Of a stretch of DNA of 7,248 bases, positions 1-6,491 are shown in pieces (within the stretch, counting starts at the first letter, position 1; each line of letters begins with the position of its first letter). The notes under the pieces were generated by a model, which worked only from the letters and a program-made list of their open reading frames with translations, was not told the origin of the DNA and made no database searches. Both the position numbers and the translations under genes were made by a program. The stretch comes from Cocleimonas sp. (lineage in GTDB: Bacteria; Pseudomonadota; Gammaproteobacteria; Thiotrichales; Thiotrichaceae): assembly GCA_023145485.1 (NCBI GenBank), contig JAGLDT010000237.1:1-7248 (forward strand), read 5' to 3'.

Positions 1-785
1 CCGCATCCATCTCCAAGAATATTGTGGTTGATATCCCCATCGTTGGTGATGTAAAACAGGTCTTGCAGAAGCTGACTAAAGCCCTTGAAGTACGTGGGGA
101 TACACCAAATCAGGAAACATTAGGTCAATGGTGGGAGAAGATCAATAACTGGCGTTCTGAGGATTGTCTAAAATACAATATGGATGGAGACAAAATCAAA
201 CCGCAGTTTGTGGTCGAAAAGTTTTGGGAAATTAGTCAAGGTAGCTCTTATGTTTGCTCTGATGTGGGTCAGCATCAAATGTGGGCAGCACAGTATTATA
301 AATTTGACCAACCCAACCGCTGGATCAACTCAGGCGGTCTTGGCACCATGGGATTTGGTTTACCTGCGGCAATGGGTGTTCAAATAGCGAACCCTGATGC
401 GGATGTTGCCTGTATTACAGGTGATGGCAGTATTCAAATGTGTATCCAAGAATTAGCAACCTGCAAGCAATACCACCTACCGATCAATATTATTTCTTTA
501 AATAATGGTTATTTAGGCATGGTACGACAATGGCAAGAATTCTTTTATCAAAAAAACTACGCCATGTCTTATTTTGATGCGATGCCTGATTTTGTCAAAC
601 TAGCAGAAGCCTATGGTCATGTTGGCCTACAGATTACCAAACCGTCCGATGTTGAAGATGCATTAAAAGAAGCATTAGCACAAAAAGATCGTCTGGTCTT
701 TATGGACTTCATCACCACGAGAGAAGAAAACGTCTATCCGATGATTCCTGCGGGTGCAGGTTTGAATGAAATGAAGTTGCTATAG
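1..785 (+). CDS. ilvI: Acetolactate synthase large (catalytic) subunit, 3' part only
   Basis: This is the C-terminal part of acetohydroxyacid synthase. The enzyme is ThDP-, FAD- and Mg-dependent and condenses pyruvate with pyruvate or 2-oxobutyrate, the first common step of valine, leucine and isoleucine synthesis. The frame is open to the left edge (first full codon at 3) and gives about 260 residues of a protein usually near 570, so the N-terminal PYR domain and most of the FAD domain lie outside. Visible are the family stretch around DIPIVGDV, the ThDP/Mg motif beginning GDGS (codons 420-431) and ending in NN about 30 residues on, and the family signature GMVRQWQEFFY. The stop is TAG at 783-785. 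The regulatory subunit follows after 10 bp, so the two are surely co-transcribed. Pairing with an IlvH-like small subunit suggests the isozyme III name; ilvB would describe the same function. Confidence 0.96.
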   Translation, partial: ASISKNIVVDIPIVGDVKQVLQKLTKALEVRGDTPNQETLGQWWEKINNWRSEDCLKYNMDGDKIKPQFVVEKFWEISQGSSYVCSDVGQHQMWAAQYYKFDQPNRWINSGGLGTMGFGLPAAMGVQIANPDADVACITGDGSIQMCIQELATCKQYHLPINIISLNNGYLGMVRQWQEFFYQKNYAMSYFDAMPDFVKLAEAYGHVGLQITKPSDVEDALKEALAQKDRLVFMDFITTREENVYPMIPAGAGLNEMKLL

Positions 786-795
786 CGAGGTTGGT

Positions 796-1308
796 ATGAA
801 TAAAGAACAAGATGAACGTCATGTCATTTCGATTTTAATGGAAAATGAGGCGGGCGCACTATCCCGTGTTGCAGGCTTGTTTTCTGCACGTGGCTATAAT
901 ATCGAATCATTAACGGTTGCCCCAACAGATGATAAAAGCCTTTCACGGATGACGCTAGTAACTCGTGGTAATAGCGATGTTGTTGAGCAAATCATGAAGC
1001 AGTTAAACAAATTGATTGATGTCGTCAAAGTAAAAGACCTATCAGAAATTGAGCATGTTGAACGTGAAATGATGTTTATAAAAGTCTCTGCTAATGATAT
1101 GGATGCTTGTGGTTCAATTAAGCGCATGGCCGATATATTTCGCGCAAGGATTGTCGATGTTAAGAGCAAAACGTTTACCATTGAAATCACCGGCAATAGA
1201 GACAAATTAAATGCGTTTATTGATGCCGTCAAAGATCATACGATTCTTGAGCTAGTTCGCTCAGGGAGTATGGGTATATCGCGTGGTGAGAAAACGCTGG
1301 GTTTGTAA
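796..1308 (+). CDS. ilvH: Acetolactate synthase small (regulatory) subunit
   Basis: This is the regulatory partner of the preceding catalytic subunit. In this family it raises catalytic activity and confers feedback inhibition by valine. The 170 residues are close to E. coli IlvH (163). Residues about 8-80 form an ACT domain, recognisable from ENEAGALSRVAGLFSARGY followed by NIESLTVAPTDD. The second half, from about HVEREMMFIKV, is the C-terminal domain found in IlvH/IlvN proteins, ending in the conserved RSGSMGISRGEK tail. The ATG at 796 is chosen because the ACT strand begins a few residues later and a GAGG-like ribosome site (about 787-790) lies upstream. It sits between ilvI (10 bp) and ilvC (49 bp), which makes the function near certain. 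Valine sensitivity is inferred from the family and is not visible as such. The symbol ilvN is often used for the same protein. Confidence 0.97.
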   Translation: MNKEQDERHVISILMENEAGALSRVAGLFSARGYNIESLTVAPTDDKSLSRMTLVTRGNSDVVEQIMKQLNKLIDVVKVKDLSEIEHVEREMMFIKVSANDMDACGSIKRMADIFRARIVDVKSKTFTIEITGNRDKLNAFIDAVKDHTILELVRSGSMGISRGEKTLGL

Positions 1309-1357
1309 AGCCAAGCTACAAAATTAAAAACAAAATAGTTAAAAGGACTATAAGAAA

Positions 1358-2374
1358 ATGAATATTTTTTACGATAAAGATTGTGACCTATCCATCATTC
1401 AAGGTTTAAAGGTTGCGATTATCGGCTTTGGCTCTCAAGGTCATGCACATGCTGCAAACCTTAAAGACTCAGGCGTTGATGTTACTGTTGGATTACGTCC
1501 AAACTCCCCTTCTATTGCCAAAGCAGAAGGCTATGGTCTTAAAACAGCCGATGTTCCAACAGCCGTTGCCGCTGCTGATGTTGTGATGATTTTAACTCCA
1601 GATGAGTTCCAATCCGTTCTTTACCGAGATGAAATCGAGCCAAATATCAAACAAGGTGCTGTTCTTGCCTTTGCTCACGGCTTTGCAATCATTTATAACC
1701 AAGTAATGCCTCGTAAAGATTTAGATGTCATCATGATTGCACCTAAAGCACCAGGGCATACGGTACGTTCTGAATTTGTACGCGGCGGTGGTGTTCCTGA
1801 CTTAATCGCGATAGATCAAGATGCATCAGGTAACGCAAAAGCCATTGCATTATCCTATGCATCAGGTGTGGGTGGTGGTCGTACAGCGATTATCGAAACG
1901 ACTTTTCGTGATGAATGTGAAACCGACTTATTTGGTGAACAAGCCGTTCTATGCGGTGGTGCGGTTGAACTAGTTAAAGCAGGTTTTGAAACATTGGTTG
2001 ATGCAGGTTATGCACCAGAAATGGCGTATTTTGAGTGTTTACACGAGCTTAAATTAATTGTTGATCTCATGTTTGAAGGTGGCATCGCTAATATGAACTA
2101 CTCCATCTCAAACAATGCAGAGTATGGCGAGTACGTAACGGGTCCTAAAATCATCAATGAAGAATCACGTCGTGCTATGAAGGAAGCCTTAGATAATATC
2201 CAATCAGGCGAATACGCAAAACGCTTTATCCTTGAAGGGCAAGCAAATTACCCCTCAATGACAGGCGCACGTCGCTTAAATGCAGAACACGGCATTGAAG
2301 TGGTTGGTGCAGAACTGCGTAAAATGATGCCTTGGATTACAGAAAATAAAATTATTGATCAAGATAAGAACTAA
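1358..2374 (+). CDS. ilvC: Ketol-acid reductoisomerase, class I (short form)
   Basis: This enzyme converts acetolactate or acetohydroxybutyrate to the dihydroxy acid using NADPH and Mg2+, the step directly after the ilvI/ilvH product. The 338 residues match class I KARI, not the longer class II form of E. coli. The N-terminal Rossmann domain has GFGSQGHAHA at residues 23-32. The cofactor-specificity loop GLRPNSPS (45-52) carries Arg47, Ser50 and Ser52, which in the family favour NADPH. His107 lies in AFAHGF. The C-terminal helical domain supplies the metal ligands Asp190 and Glu194 (DLFGE), then Glu226 and Glu230 (ECLHE), and the substrate-binding Ser251. All expected active-site residues are present. 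A good ribosome site, AAAAGGA (1341-1347), lies 10 nt before the ATG. The gene ends the ilv operon, and a strong terminator follows 26 bp after the stop. Confidence 0.98.
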   Translation: MNIFYDKDCDLSIIQGLKVAIIGFGSQGHAHAANLKDSGVDVTVGLRPNSPSIAKAEGYGLKTADVPTAVAAADVVMILTPDEFQSVLYRDEIEPNIKQGAVLAFAHGFAIIYNQVMPRKDLDVIMIAPKAPGHTVRSEFVRGGGVPDLIAIDQDASGNAKAIALSYASGVGGGRTAIIETTFRDECETDLFGEQAVLCGGAVELVKAGFETLVDAGYAPEMAYFECLHELKLIVDLMFEGGIANMNYSISNNAEYGEYVTGPKIINEESRRAMKEALDNIQSGEYAKRFILEGQANYPSMTGARRLNAEHGIEVVGAELRKMMPWITENKIIDQDKN

Positions 2375-2400
2375 ACTTTCTTATTTCCCTCTCTAGTTTT

Positions 2401-2432
2401 AAAAAAGCCCGATAATAAAATCGGGCTTTTTT
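2401..2432 (+). terminator. Rho-independent terminator after ilvC
   Basis: This is a perfect inverted repeat. The GC-rich core GCCCGAT (2407-2413) pairs with ATCGGGC (2420-2426) around a 6-nt AATAAA loop. It is flanked by six A on the left and six T on the right, which extend the possible stem to 13 bp. On the + strand it has the classic stem plus T-tract and ends the ilv operon. The mirror A-tract means it could also stop transcription on the - strand, although no - strand gene reads into it here. It separates the amino acid operon from hemA. Confidence 0.93.
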
Positions 2433-2490
2433 ATTTGTGTTATTATTGTAAGGTTATTATCATTTTTTTCTGCCTAACTACTGATTAAGC

Positions 2491-2519
2491 TTGAAATATT
2501 ACACAACCTAGCAGAGAAT
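2491..2519 (+). promoter_or_regulatory. Possible sigma-70 promoter for hemA
   Basis: A TTGAAA hexamer (2491-2496) is followed, after a 17-nt spacer, by GAGAAT (2514-2519), which matches four of six bases of the consensus -10. The spacing is ideal and the position is sensible, about 37 bp upstream of the hemA start and downstream of the ilvC terminator, so hemA needs a promoter in this interval. The -10 is poor and the region is AT-rich, so a chance match is quite possible. The rest of the 181-bp ilvC-hemA gap shows no recognisable riboswitch, operator or small gene. Confidence 0.3.
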
Positions 2520-2555
2520 CCTTACCCCCCACTATTTGCTAATTAATTCCTTTTT

Positions 2556-3812
2556 ATGTCAATTGTCGTTATCGGTGTCAATCACAAAACAGCTCCTGTT
2601 TCCATACGGGAACAAATTGCTTTCTCACCTGAAAAGCTAGCGGACGCGCTTCAACAAGCAACTGATATCTCTCCTGAAAGCATGATTTTATCCACCTGCA
2701 ATCGAACTGAAGTTTATATTAAAATCAATCAAAAAGATGAAATTAATGCAATTGGTCAATGGTTAGCGACATACCATAAAATAAAACACAATAAATTATC
2801 CCCCTATTTCTATATTTACCAAAAAGAAGACGCGGTACGTCATGCTTTTCGTGTTGCCTGTGGATTGGACTCCTTAGTTTTAGGAGAGCCACAGATTCTT
2901 GGACAATTAAAAGTCGCCTTAAAAACTGCCTCAGATCATAAAGCCACAGGGCGAACCTTAAAACGTTTGATGCAATTTGCGTTTTCAACGGCTAAAAAAG
3001 TGCGCACACAAACCAGCATTGGCTCTAACCCTGTTTCAGTTGCTTTTGCCGCTGTTAACCTTGCCAAGCAAATTTTTAGCAATTTAGAAGAGCAAACGGT
3101 GATGCTCATTGGTGCAGGTGAAACCATTGAGCTGGTGGGTCGACATATTCATTCCACGGGGGTTAAACGTATTATTATTGCGAATCGAAGCATCGATAAT
3201 GCCGCTAAACTAGCGAAAGAATTTGACGGGACTTGCATTGGACTAGCTGAAATTGGAACGTATTTGCCAGAGGCTGATATTGTTATCTCTTCAACCGCCG
3301 CCCCAATGCCTATTATTGGTAAAGGCACAGTTGAACATGCATTAAAAATACGCAAACATCGCCCTATTTTTATGGTCGATATAGCCGTTCCGCGTGATAT
3401 TGAAGAAGCCGTGGGGAAACTTGATGATATTTATCTCTATACCGTTGATGATTTGCATTCGGTCATTGAAGAAAACTTAAAATCACGCCAACAAGCCGCT
3501 GAGAAAGCAGAAACAATGGTCACAGAAGAAGTTAAAGGCTTCTCCGCATGGCTACAAGCACAAGATCAAGTGCAATTGATTCAAAATTACCGTACCCAAT
3601 TAAATGACGCCAAACAAGAAACGTTAGAAAAAGCGCAGAAAATGTTAGCAAATGGCAAATCAGCCGATGAAGCCTTGCAATTTTTAGCCCATACTCTCAC
3701 CAATAAATTAGCACACCAGCCAACAAGCGCGATGAATAAAGCAGCACATAACGGGGATATAAAACTCTTGCAAGCAGCCAGTAAACTACTGGGTTTAGAG
3801 TCAAAAAAATAG
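2556..3812 (+). CDS. hemA: Glutamyl-tRNA reductase
   Basis: This enzyme reduces glutamate charged on tRNA-Glu to glutamate-1-semialdehyde with NADPH, the first committed step of the C5 route to heme and other tetrapyrroles. The 418 residues equal the usual length. The catalytic domain begins GVNHKTAPVSIRE (7-19) and carries the nucleophile Cys48 in STCNRTEVY and the conserved His96. The family signature GLDSLVLGEPQILGQ spans 103-117. The NADPH-binding domain has GAGE at 186-189. The C-terminal dimerisation helices end in LLQAASKLLGL. The ATG at 2556 fits the family N-terminus exactly, but no Shine-Dalgarno is visible before it: the upstream bases are AATTAATTCCTTTTT. Translation may therefore depend on an unstructured AT-rich leader or a nearby transcription start. 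prfA follows on the same strand, as in many gammaproteobacteria, but after 137 bp. No lolB or ispE gene lies upstream; the ilv operon does. Confidence 0.98.
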   Translation: MSIVVIGVNHKTAPVSIREQIAFSPEKLADALQQATDISPESMILSTCNRTEVYIKINQKDEINAIGQWLATYHKIKHNKLSPYFYIYQKEDAVRHAFRVACGLDSLVLGEPQILGQLKVALKTASDHKATGRTLKRLMQFAFSTAKKVRTQTSIGSNPVSVAFAAVNLAKQIFSNLEEQTVMLIGAGETIELVGRHIHSTGVKRIIIANRSIDNAAKLAKEFDGTCIGLAEIGTYLPEADIVISSTAAPMPIIGKGTVEHALKIRKHRPIFMVDIAVPRDIEEAVGKLDDIYLYTVDDLHSVIEENLKSRQQAAEKAETMVTEEVKGFSAWLQAQDQVQLIQNYRTQLNDAKQETLEKAQKMLANGKSADEALQFLAHTLTNKLAHQPTSAMNKAAHNGDIKLLQAASKLLGLESKK

Positions 3813-3855
3813 GATAAGCAGTTTAAAATAAGGAAATCAAACACTGAACTACATT

Positions 3856-3887
3856 GTAGGCTTGCGTGGCAAGCTAACCCAGCCTAC
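3856..3887. repeat. REP-like imperfect palindrome in the hemA-prfA gap
   Basis: The outer arms GTAGGCT (3856-3862) and AGCCTAC (3881-3887) are perfect inverted repeats. Between and overlapping them, GCTTGC (3860-3865) and GCAAGC (3869-3874) form a tight hairpin with a GTG loop. Either the short inner hairpin with a GTAGG/CCTAC clamp or the wide outer stem can form. Read on the - strand, the element begins GTAGGCTGGGTTAGC. That resembles the abundant GTAGG-TGGGTTAGC type of intergenic repeat known from several proteobacteria and cyanobacteria. Only one copy is in the window, so repeat status is inferred from this resemblance. There is no T-tract, so it is not a standard terminator. Confidence 0.55.
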
Positions 3888-3937
3888 CGTTATAAGTCTG
3901 CCTTAGCTTCATGCGCCTCTACAAAAAAATTTAAAAT

Positions 3938-3953
3938 AAAAGGATTAATGTGA
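3938..3953 (+). promoter_or_regulatory. prfA ribosome site with overlapping ATG-TGA / GTG start
   Basis: A strong Shine-Dalgarno, AAAAGGA (3938-3944), precedes ATG at 3948, which is followed at once by TGA (3951-3953). The prfA frame starts at the overlapping GTG at 3950, giving MKPSI, the same N-terminus as E. coli RF1. The spacer from AGGA is 5 nt to the GTG and 3 nt to the ATG. The GTG is the only start that gives the family N-terminus. The ATG is in another frame and can yield only a one-codon ORF. Confidence 0.8.
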
Positions 3954-5029
3954 AACCTTCCATACAACAAAAACTTGAAGCATTTGGCGAACGTCATGCT
4001 GAAATTGCGGCATTACTCTCTGAACCCGAAGTGATGAGTGATCAAAACCAATTCCGCAAATTATCAGTAGAATACAGCCAACTTGAGCCAATTGTGAAGG
4101 AGTATGAAAAATACCAGCAAACAGCTGAAGATAAGGAAACAGCAGAAGAAATGCTGAATGATCCTGAAATGAAGGAAATGGCACAGGAAGAAATTCAAGA
4201 TGCTAAGAAAAAGCTAGAAAAATATGAATTAACATTGCAAAAATTATTACTCCCAAAAGACCCGAATGACAGTAGTAACACGTTTATTGAAGTTCGGGCA
4301 GGAACAGGTGGTGATGAAGCTGCGCTGTTTGCAGGTGATTTATTTCGTATGTACACACGTTATGCAGAAGTCAAAGGCTGGAAGGTTGATATTATCAGCA
4401 AAAATGATGGCGAACACGGTGGTTTTAAAGAGATTATTGGGCGTGTTATCGGAACCGATGTTTACTCTAAATTAAAATTTGAATCAGGTGTACATCGCGT
4501 ACAACGTGTCCCTGAAACTGAATCACAAGGGCGCGTTCATACCTCTGCTGCAACGGTTGCCATTATGCCTGAAATTGATGCGGTTGAAGCCCCTGAAATC
4601 AAAGCATCTGACTTACGCGTTGATACCTTTAGAGCCTCAGGTGCAGGTGGGCAGCACGTTAATAAAACCGACTCTGCTGTACGCTTAACCCATATTCCAA
4701 CAGGAACAGTCGTTGAATGCCAAGACCAACGCTCACAACATAAAAATAAAGCACAGGCAATGTCGGTATTACAAGCACGGATTATGGACGCAGAACGCCA
4801 AAAACAAGATACCGAACAAGCAGAAACGCGTAAAAGTTTAGTGGGTAGTGGCGATCGTTCAGAGCGTATTCGCACTTATAATTTTCCTCAAGGACGGGTC
4901 ACAGATCACCGTATTAATCTGACACTGTATAAACTAGATGAAGTGATTTCAGGAAATTTAGAGCAGATTATTGAGCCATTGATTAATGAATATCAAGCAG
5001 ATCAGTTAGCTGCTTTGAGTGAAGGTTAA
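3950..5029 (+). CDS. prfA: Peptide chain release factor 1 (RF1)
   Basis: RF1 recognises UAA and UAG in the ribosomal A site and triggers peptide release. The 359 residues match the usual length of about 360, and the sequence follows E. coli RF1 closely from MKPSI at the start to DQLAALSE at the end. The N-terminal helical domain (about 1-105) leads into EVRAGTGGDEAALFAGDLFRM. The codon-recognition tripeptide is PET at 188-190 (PxT class; E. coli has PAT), within RVPETESQGRVHTS. The catalytic GGQ is at 233-235 in GAGGQHVNKTDSAVR, and Gln235 is the residue methylated by PrmC. The C-terminal SGDRSERIRTYNFPQGRVTDHR is cut here as SGDRSERIRTYNF plus PQGRVTDHR, both conserved. Translation starts at GTG. 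A 28-bp gap separates its end from the end of a convergent gene, so it is not followed by prmC on the same transcript as in E. coli. Confidence 0.98.
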   Translation: MKPSIQQKLEAFGERHAEIAALLSEPEVMSDQNQFRKLSVEYSQLEPIVKEYEKYQQTAEDKETAEEMLNDPEMKEMAQEEIQDAKKKLEKYELTLQKLLLPKDPNDSSNTFIEVRAGTGGDEAALFAGDLFRMYTRYAEVKGWKVDIISKNDGEHGGFKEIIGRVIGTDVYSKLKFESGVHRVQRVPETESQGRVHTSAATVAIMPEIDAVEAPEIKASDLRVDTFRASGAGGQHVNKTDSAVRLTHIPTGTVVECQDQRSQHKNKAQAMSVLQARIMDAERQKQDTEQAETRKSLVGSGDRSERIRTYNFPQGRVTDHRINLTLYKLDEVISGNLEQIIEPLINEYQADQLAALSEG

Positions 5030-5035
5030 TTTGGC

Positions 5036-5052
5036 ATGCTTGTGTTGAGCAT
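5036..5052 (+). terminator. Weak stem-loop between convergent prfA and nuclease-like gene
   Basis: ATGCT (5036-5040) and AGCAT (5048-5052) can form a 5-bp stem with a 7-nt loop in the 28-bp gap between the prfA stop and the end of the - strand gene. It is followed on the + strand only by ATTCTTTA, a poor T-tract, and by no T-tract on the - strand. It may contribute to ending prfA transcription, but it is short and A/T-closed, so the call is tentative. Confidence 0.25.
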
Positions 5053-5057
5053 ATTCT

Positions 5058-5690
5058 TTATGATTTCCCTTCTAAAATTGCAATCATAACACGCAGTAAA
5101 TCATCAACATCCGCAGGCACACGAAATAAATTAAGGTCTTGAGTAATTTGTTTTGTATGCGTGTTTAAGATAGCAAATTGCCAAACATTACCCACGGAGA
5201 CCGCACCGTACAAAAAGGCATTAGTCGTATTCAATGCACCCTCTGATTTCCATTGATGCAGAGCAACCATTTCAACCGATAATTGCTTAAAGCCTTGCTC
5301 TAAATCAGCATTTTTAGCTTCAATGACCAATAACTGTTGCTGATTTTGCAGCAAATAGTCCAAGATCCCTTTCAGCTTATTATTAATGGTTAAAGAGTAC
5401 TCCACACGCATTTTGCTCTGCGTATAAACAATCAGCTCCGTTAGAACAGGTGCAATAAGAAACTCGCGTCGCGCCATTTCGCTATTGATAGAAGTAGAGA
5501 GATTATTTTGCTCTAAACGAAATTTTAAATCCTCAAGACGTGTTAACTCAGCATCACTGCGTTTAAATTGATAATAATCTCGCTTAAACCCATAGCCAAA
5601 ATAATCTAGGATTTCATCAACTTCAGAGGTTAGCTTAAAATAATCAGAGAATGTATAACTTATCTCACCAGAAGGATTAAAGGATTTCAT
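5058..5690 (-). CDS. Small orphan PD-(D/E)XK-nuclease-like protein (HsdR N-terminal-like fold)
   Basis: This is a soluble protein of 210 residues with no signal peptide or membrane segment. The middle resembles the nuclease core of type I restriction R subunits and related PD-(D/E)XK proteins. It has Glu76 on a helix (ARREFLIAPVL), Asp111 in LKGILDYLL, then LLVIEAKNADLEQGFKQL with Glu124 and Lys126 as the E-x-K pair. Gln136 lies on the next helix, where this superfamily often has a conserved Gln. The usual PD is replaced by LD. There is no helicase, methylase or specificity gene nearby and no room for a motor domain, so it is not a complete restriction enzyme. I recall similar small stand-alone proteins in cyanobacteria and sulfur bacteria, of unknown role. 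Start ATG 5688-5690 has a GAGA-type site (5697-5700). It lies 30 bp after the esterase gene and is probably co-transcribed with it. Fold assignment fair; function unknown. Confidence 0.72.
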   Translation of the reverse strand: MKSFNPSGEISYTFSDYFKLTSEVDEILDYFGYGFKRDYYQFKRSDAELTRLEDLKFRLEQNNLSTSINSEMARREFLIAPVLTELIVYTQSKMRVEYSLTINNKLKGILDYLLQNQQQLLVIEAKNADLEQGFKQLSVEMVALHQWKSEGALNTTNAFLYGAVSVGNVWQFAILNTHTKQITQDLNLFRVPADVDDLLRVMIAILEGKS

Positions 5691-5720
5691 TTTTCATCTC
5701 GCTAATATCAAAAACTAGGA

Positions 5721-6491
5721 TTAATGTTTAAACACCGCAGAATATTGTTTTATATAGGATTGTGCAAAACGTTTGCCTAATTCCATTTGTGAGCTTGCAT
5801 TAAAATGTGTGTTATCAAAGGTTTTTAAATCATTGGTTTCAACATAATGGGTATTCGAGACAACCCGATGTACTTGTTTTTGTTGCGCTCTTACCTGCTT
5901 TACCTCGGGGAAACCCTTATTTTTTGGACTCACAGCACCGATAATAAAGAGGCTATTCGGTGCGTTTAAATCACGTCTTAGTGAATGAATAAATTGTGTT
6001 AAACGACCACCATAACGCTTTGCGGATGCTTTATTGCGAGAATCACTTTCCCCCTGCATCCACACAATCGAATTTATAACGGGGAGCGTCTTTTTTTTGC
6101 TCCGCTTAGGAAGTAGCGAATACCTTATTTGTCTAATCATTGCTTTGTAAAGCGGTTGATTCGGCATCCATTGACGAATATAACTGCCACTGGCAACATA
6201 TTTTACAATAATATGTTTATCATTAGGGAAAGCTCTCGCAACATGATGAGCAAAACTAACCTCTGGACCAAAATAGGCATACTGTGCTAACTTTCTTTTT
6301 TGAGCTTGATAGTAAAAACTGACATTAGCAGGGGTTTTGTGATAAGCAGGTGGTAGTCGATAACTTTTGCTTTTCCCCATCATATTTGACTGACCAATCA
6401 ACAGATAAATGTGCGTCTTCGCATTAAGATGAGTTGCGATAAAAGAAAAGAAGATGAGCGTGGTAAAAAGTAATTTATTTTTTAGTTTCAT
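5721..6491 (-). CDS. Secreted SGNH hydrolase / SASA-family carbohydrate acetylesterase
   Basis: This is a predicted exported esterase of 256 residues. Residues 1-24 are a signal peptide: MKLKNK, a hydrophobic stretch LLFTTLIFFSFIA, and a likely cleavage after LNA. The mature part begins with IYLLIGQSNMMGKS, placing the nucleophile Ser35 in the GQSN block. FGPEVSFA (74-81) matches the GPE element of the sialate O-acetylesterase-like (SASA) family. WMQGESD (144-150) and the C-terminal DNTHFN, with Asp226 and His229, complete the catalytic set. The family removes acetyl or similar ester groups from carbohydrates; the substrate here cannot be read from sequence. A basic loop, KRSKKK (129-134), is encoded over a run of eight A. 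A strong ribosome site, CCAAAGGA (6501-6508), lies 9 nt before the ATG. It is the first gene of the - strand pair and divergent from prmC. A lipobox Cys is absent, so it is periplasmic or secreted rather than a lipoprotein. Confidence 0.85.
   Translation of the reverse strand: MKLKNKLLFTTLIFFSFIATHLNAKTHIYLLIGQSNMMGKSKSYRLPPAYHKTPANVSFYYQAQKRKLAQYAYFGPEVSFAHHVARAFPNDKHIIVKYVASGSYIRQWMPNQPLYKAMIRQIRYSLLPKRSKKKTLPVINSIVWMQGESDSRNKASAKRYGGRLTQFIHSLRRDLNAPNSLFIIGAVSPKNKGFPEVKQVRAQQKQVHRVVSNTHYVETNDLKTFDNTHFNASSQMELGKRFAQSYIKQYSAVFKH

Noticed and set aside
24..785. GTG at 24 as the true start of the acetolactate synthase large subunit.
   Set aside because: The same frame is open to the left edge and reads family-typical residues (ASISKN) before the GTG, and the protein would be less than half length. 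It is a truncation by the window edge, not a short gene.
894..1232. A 112-codon open frame on the - strand inside ilvH.
   Set aside because: It lies wholly within a gene with clear ACT-domain conservation, has no ribosome site worth noting and no recognisable motif. It is a shadow frame.
2509..2541. Inverted repeat TAGCA/TGCTA upstream of hemA as a leader hairpin or attenuator.
   Set aside because: It has only 5 bp with a 23-nt loop, no T-tract and no leader peptide, so it would be unstable.
4537..4875. A 112-codon open frame on the - strand inside prfA.
   Set aside because: It is the antisense of the conserved RF1 core including the GGQ region, and its composition (Cys/Ser/Arg-rich) is typical of a shadow frame.
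5058..6491. The - strand pair as a defence or toxin-antitoxin system.
   Set aside because: The first gene encodes an exported esterase with a normal signal peptide and full SASA motifs, not an antitoxin or methylase, and neither gene has the size or architecture of a known defence pair.
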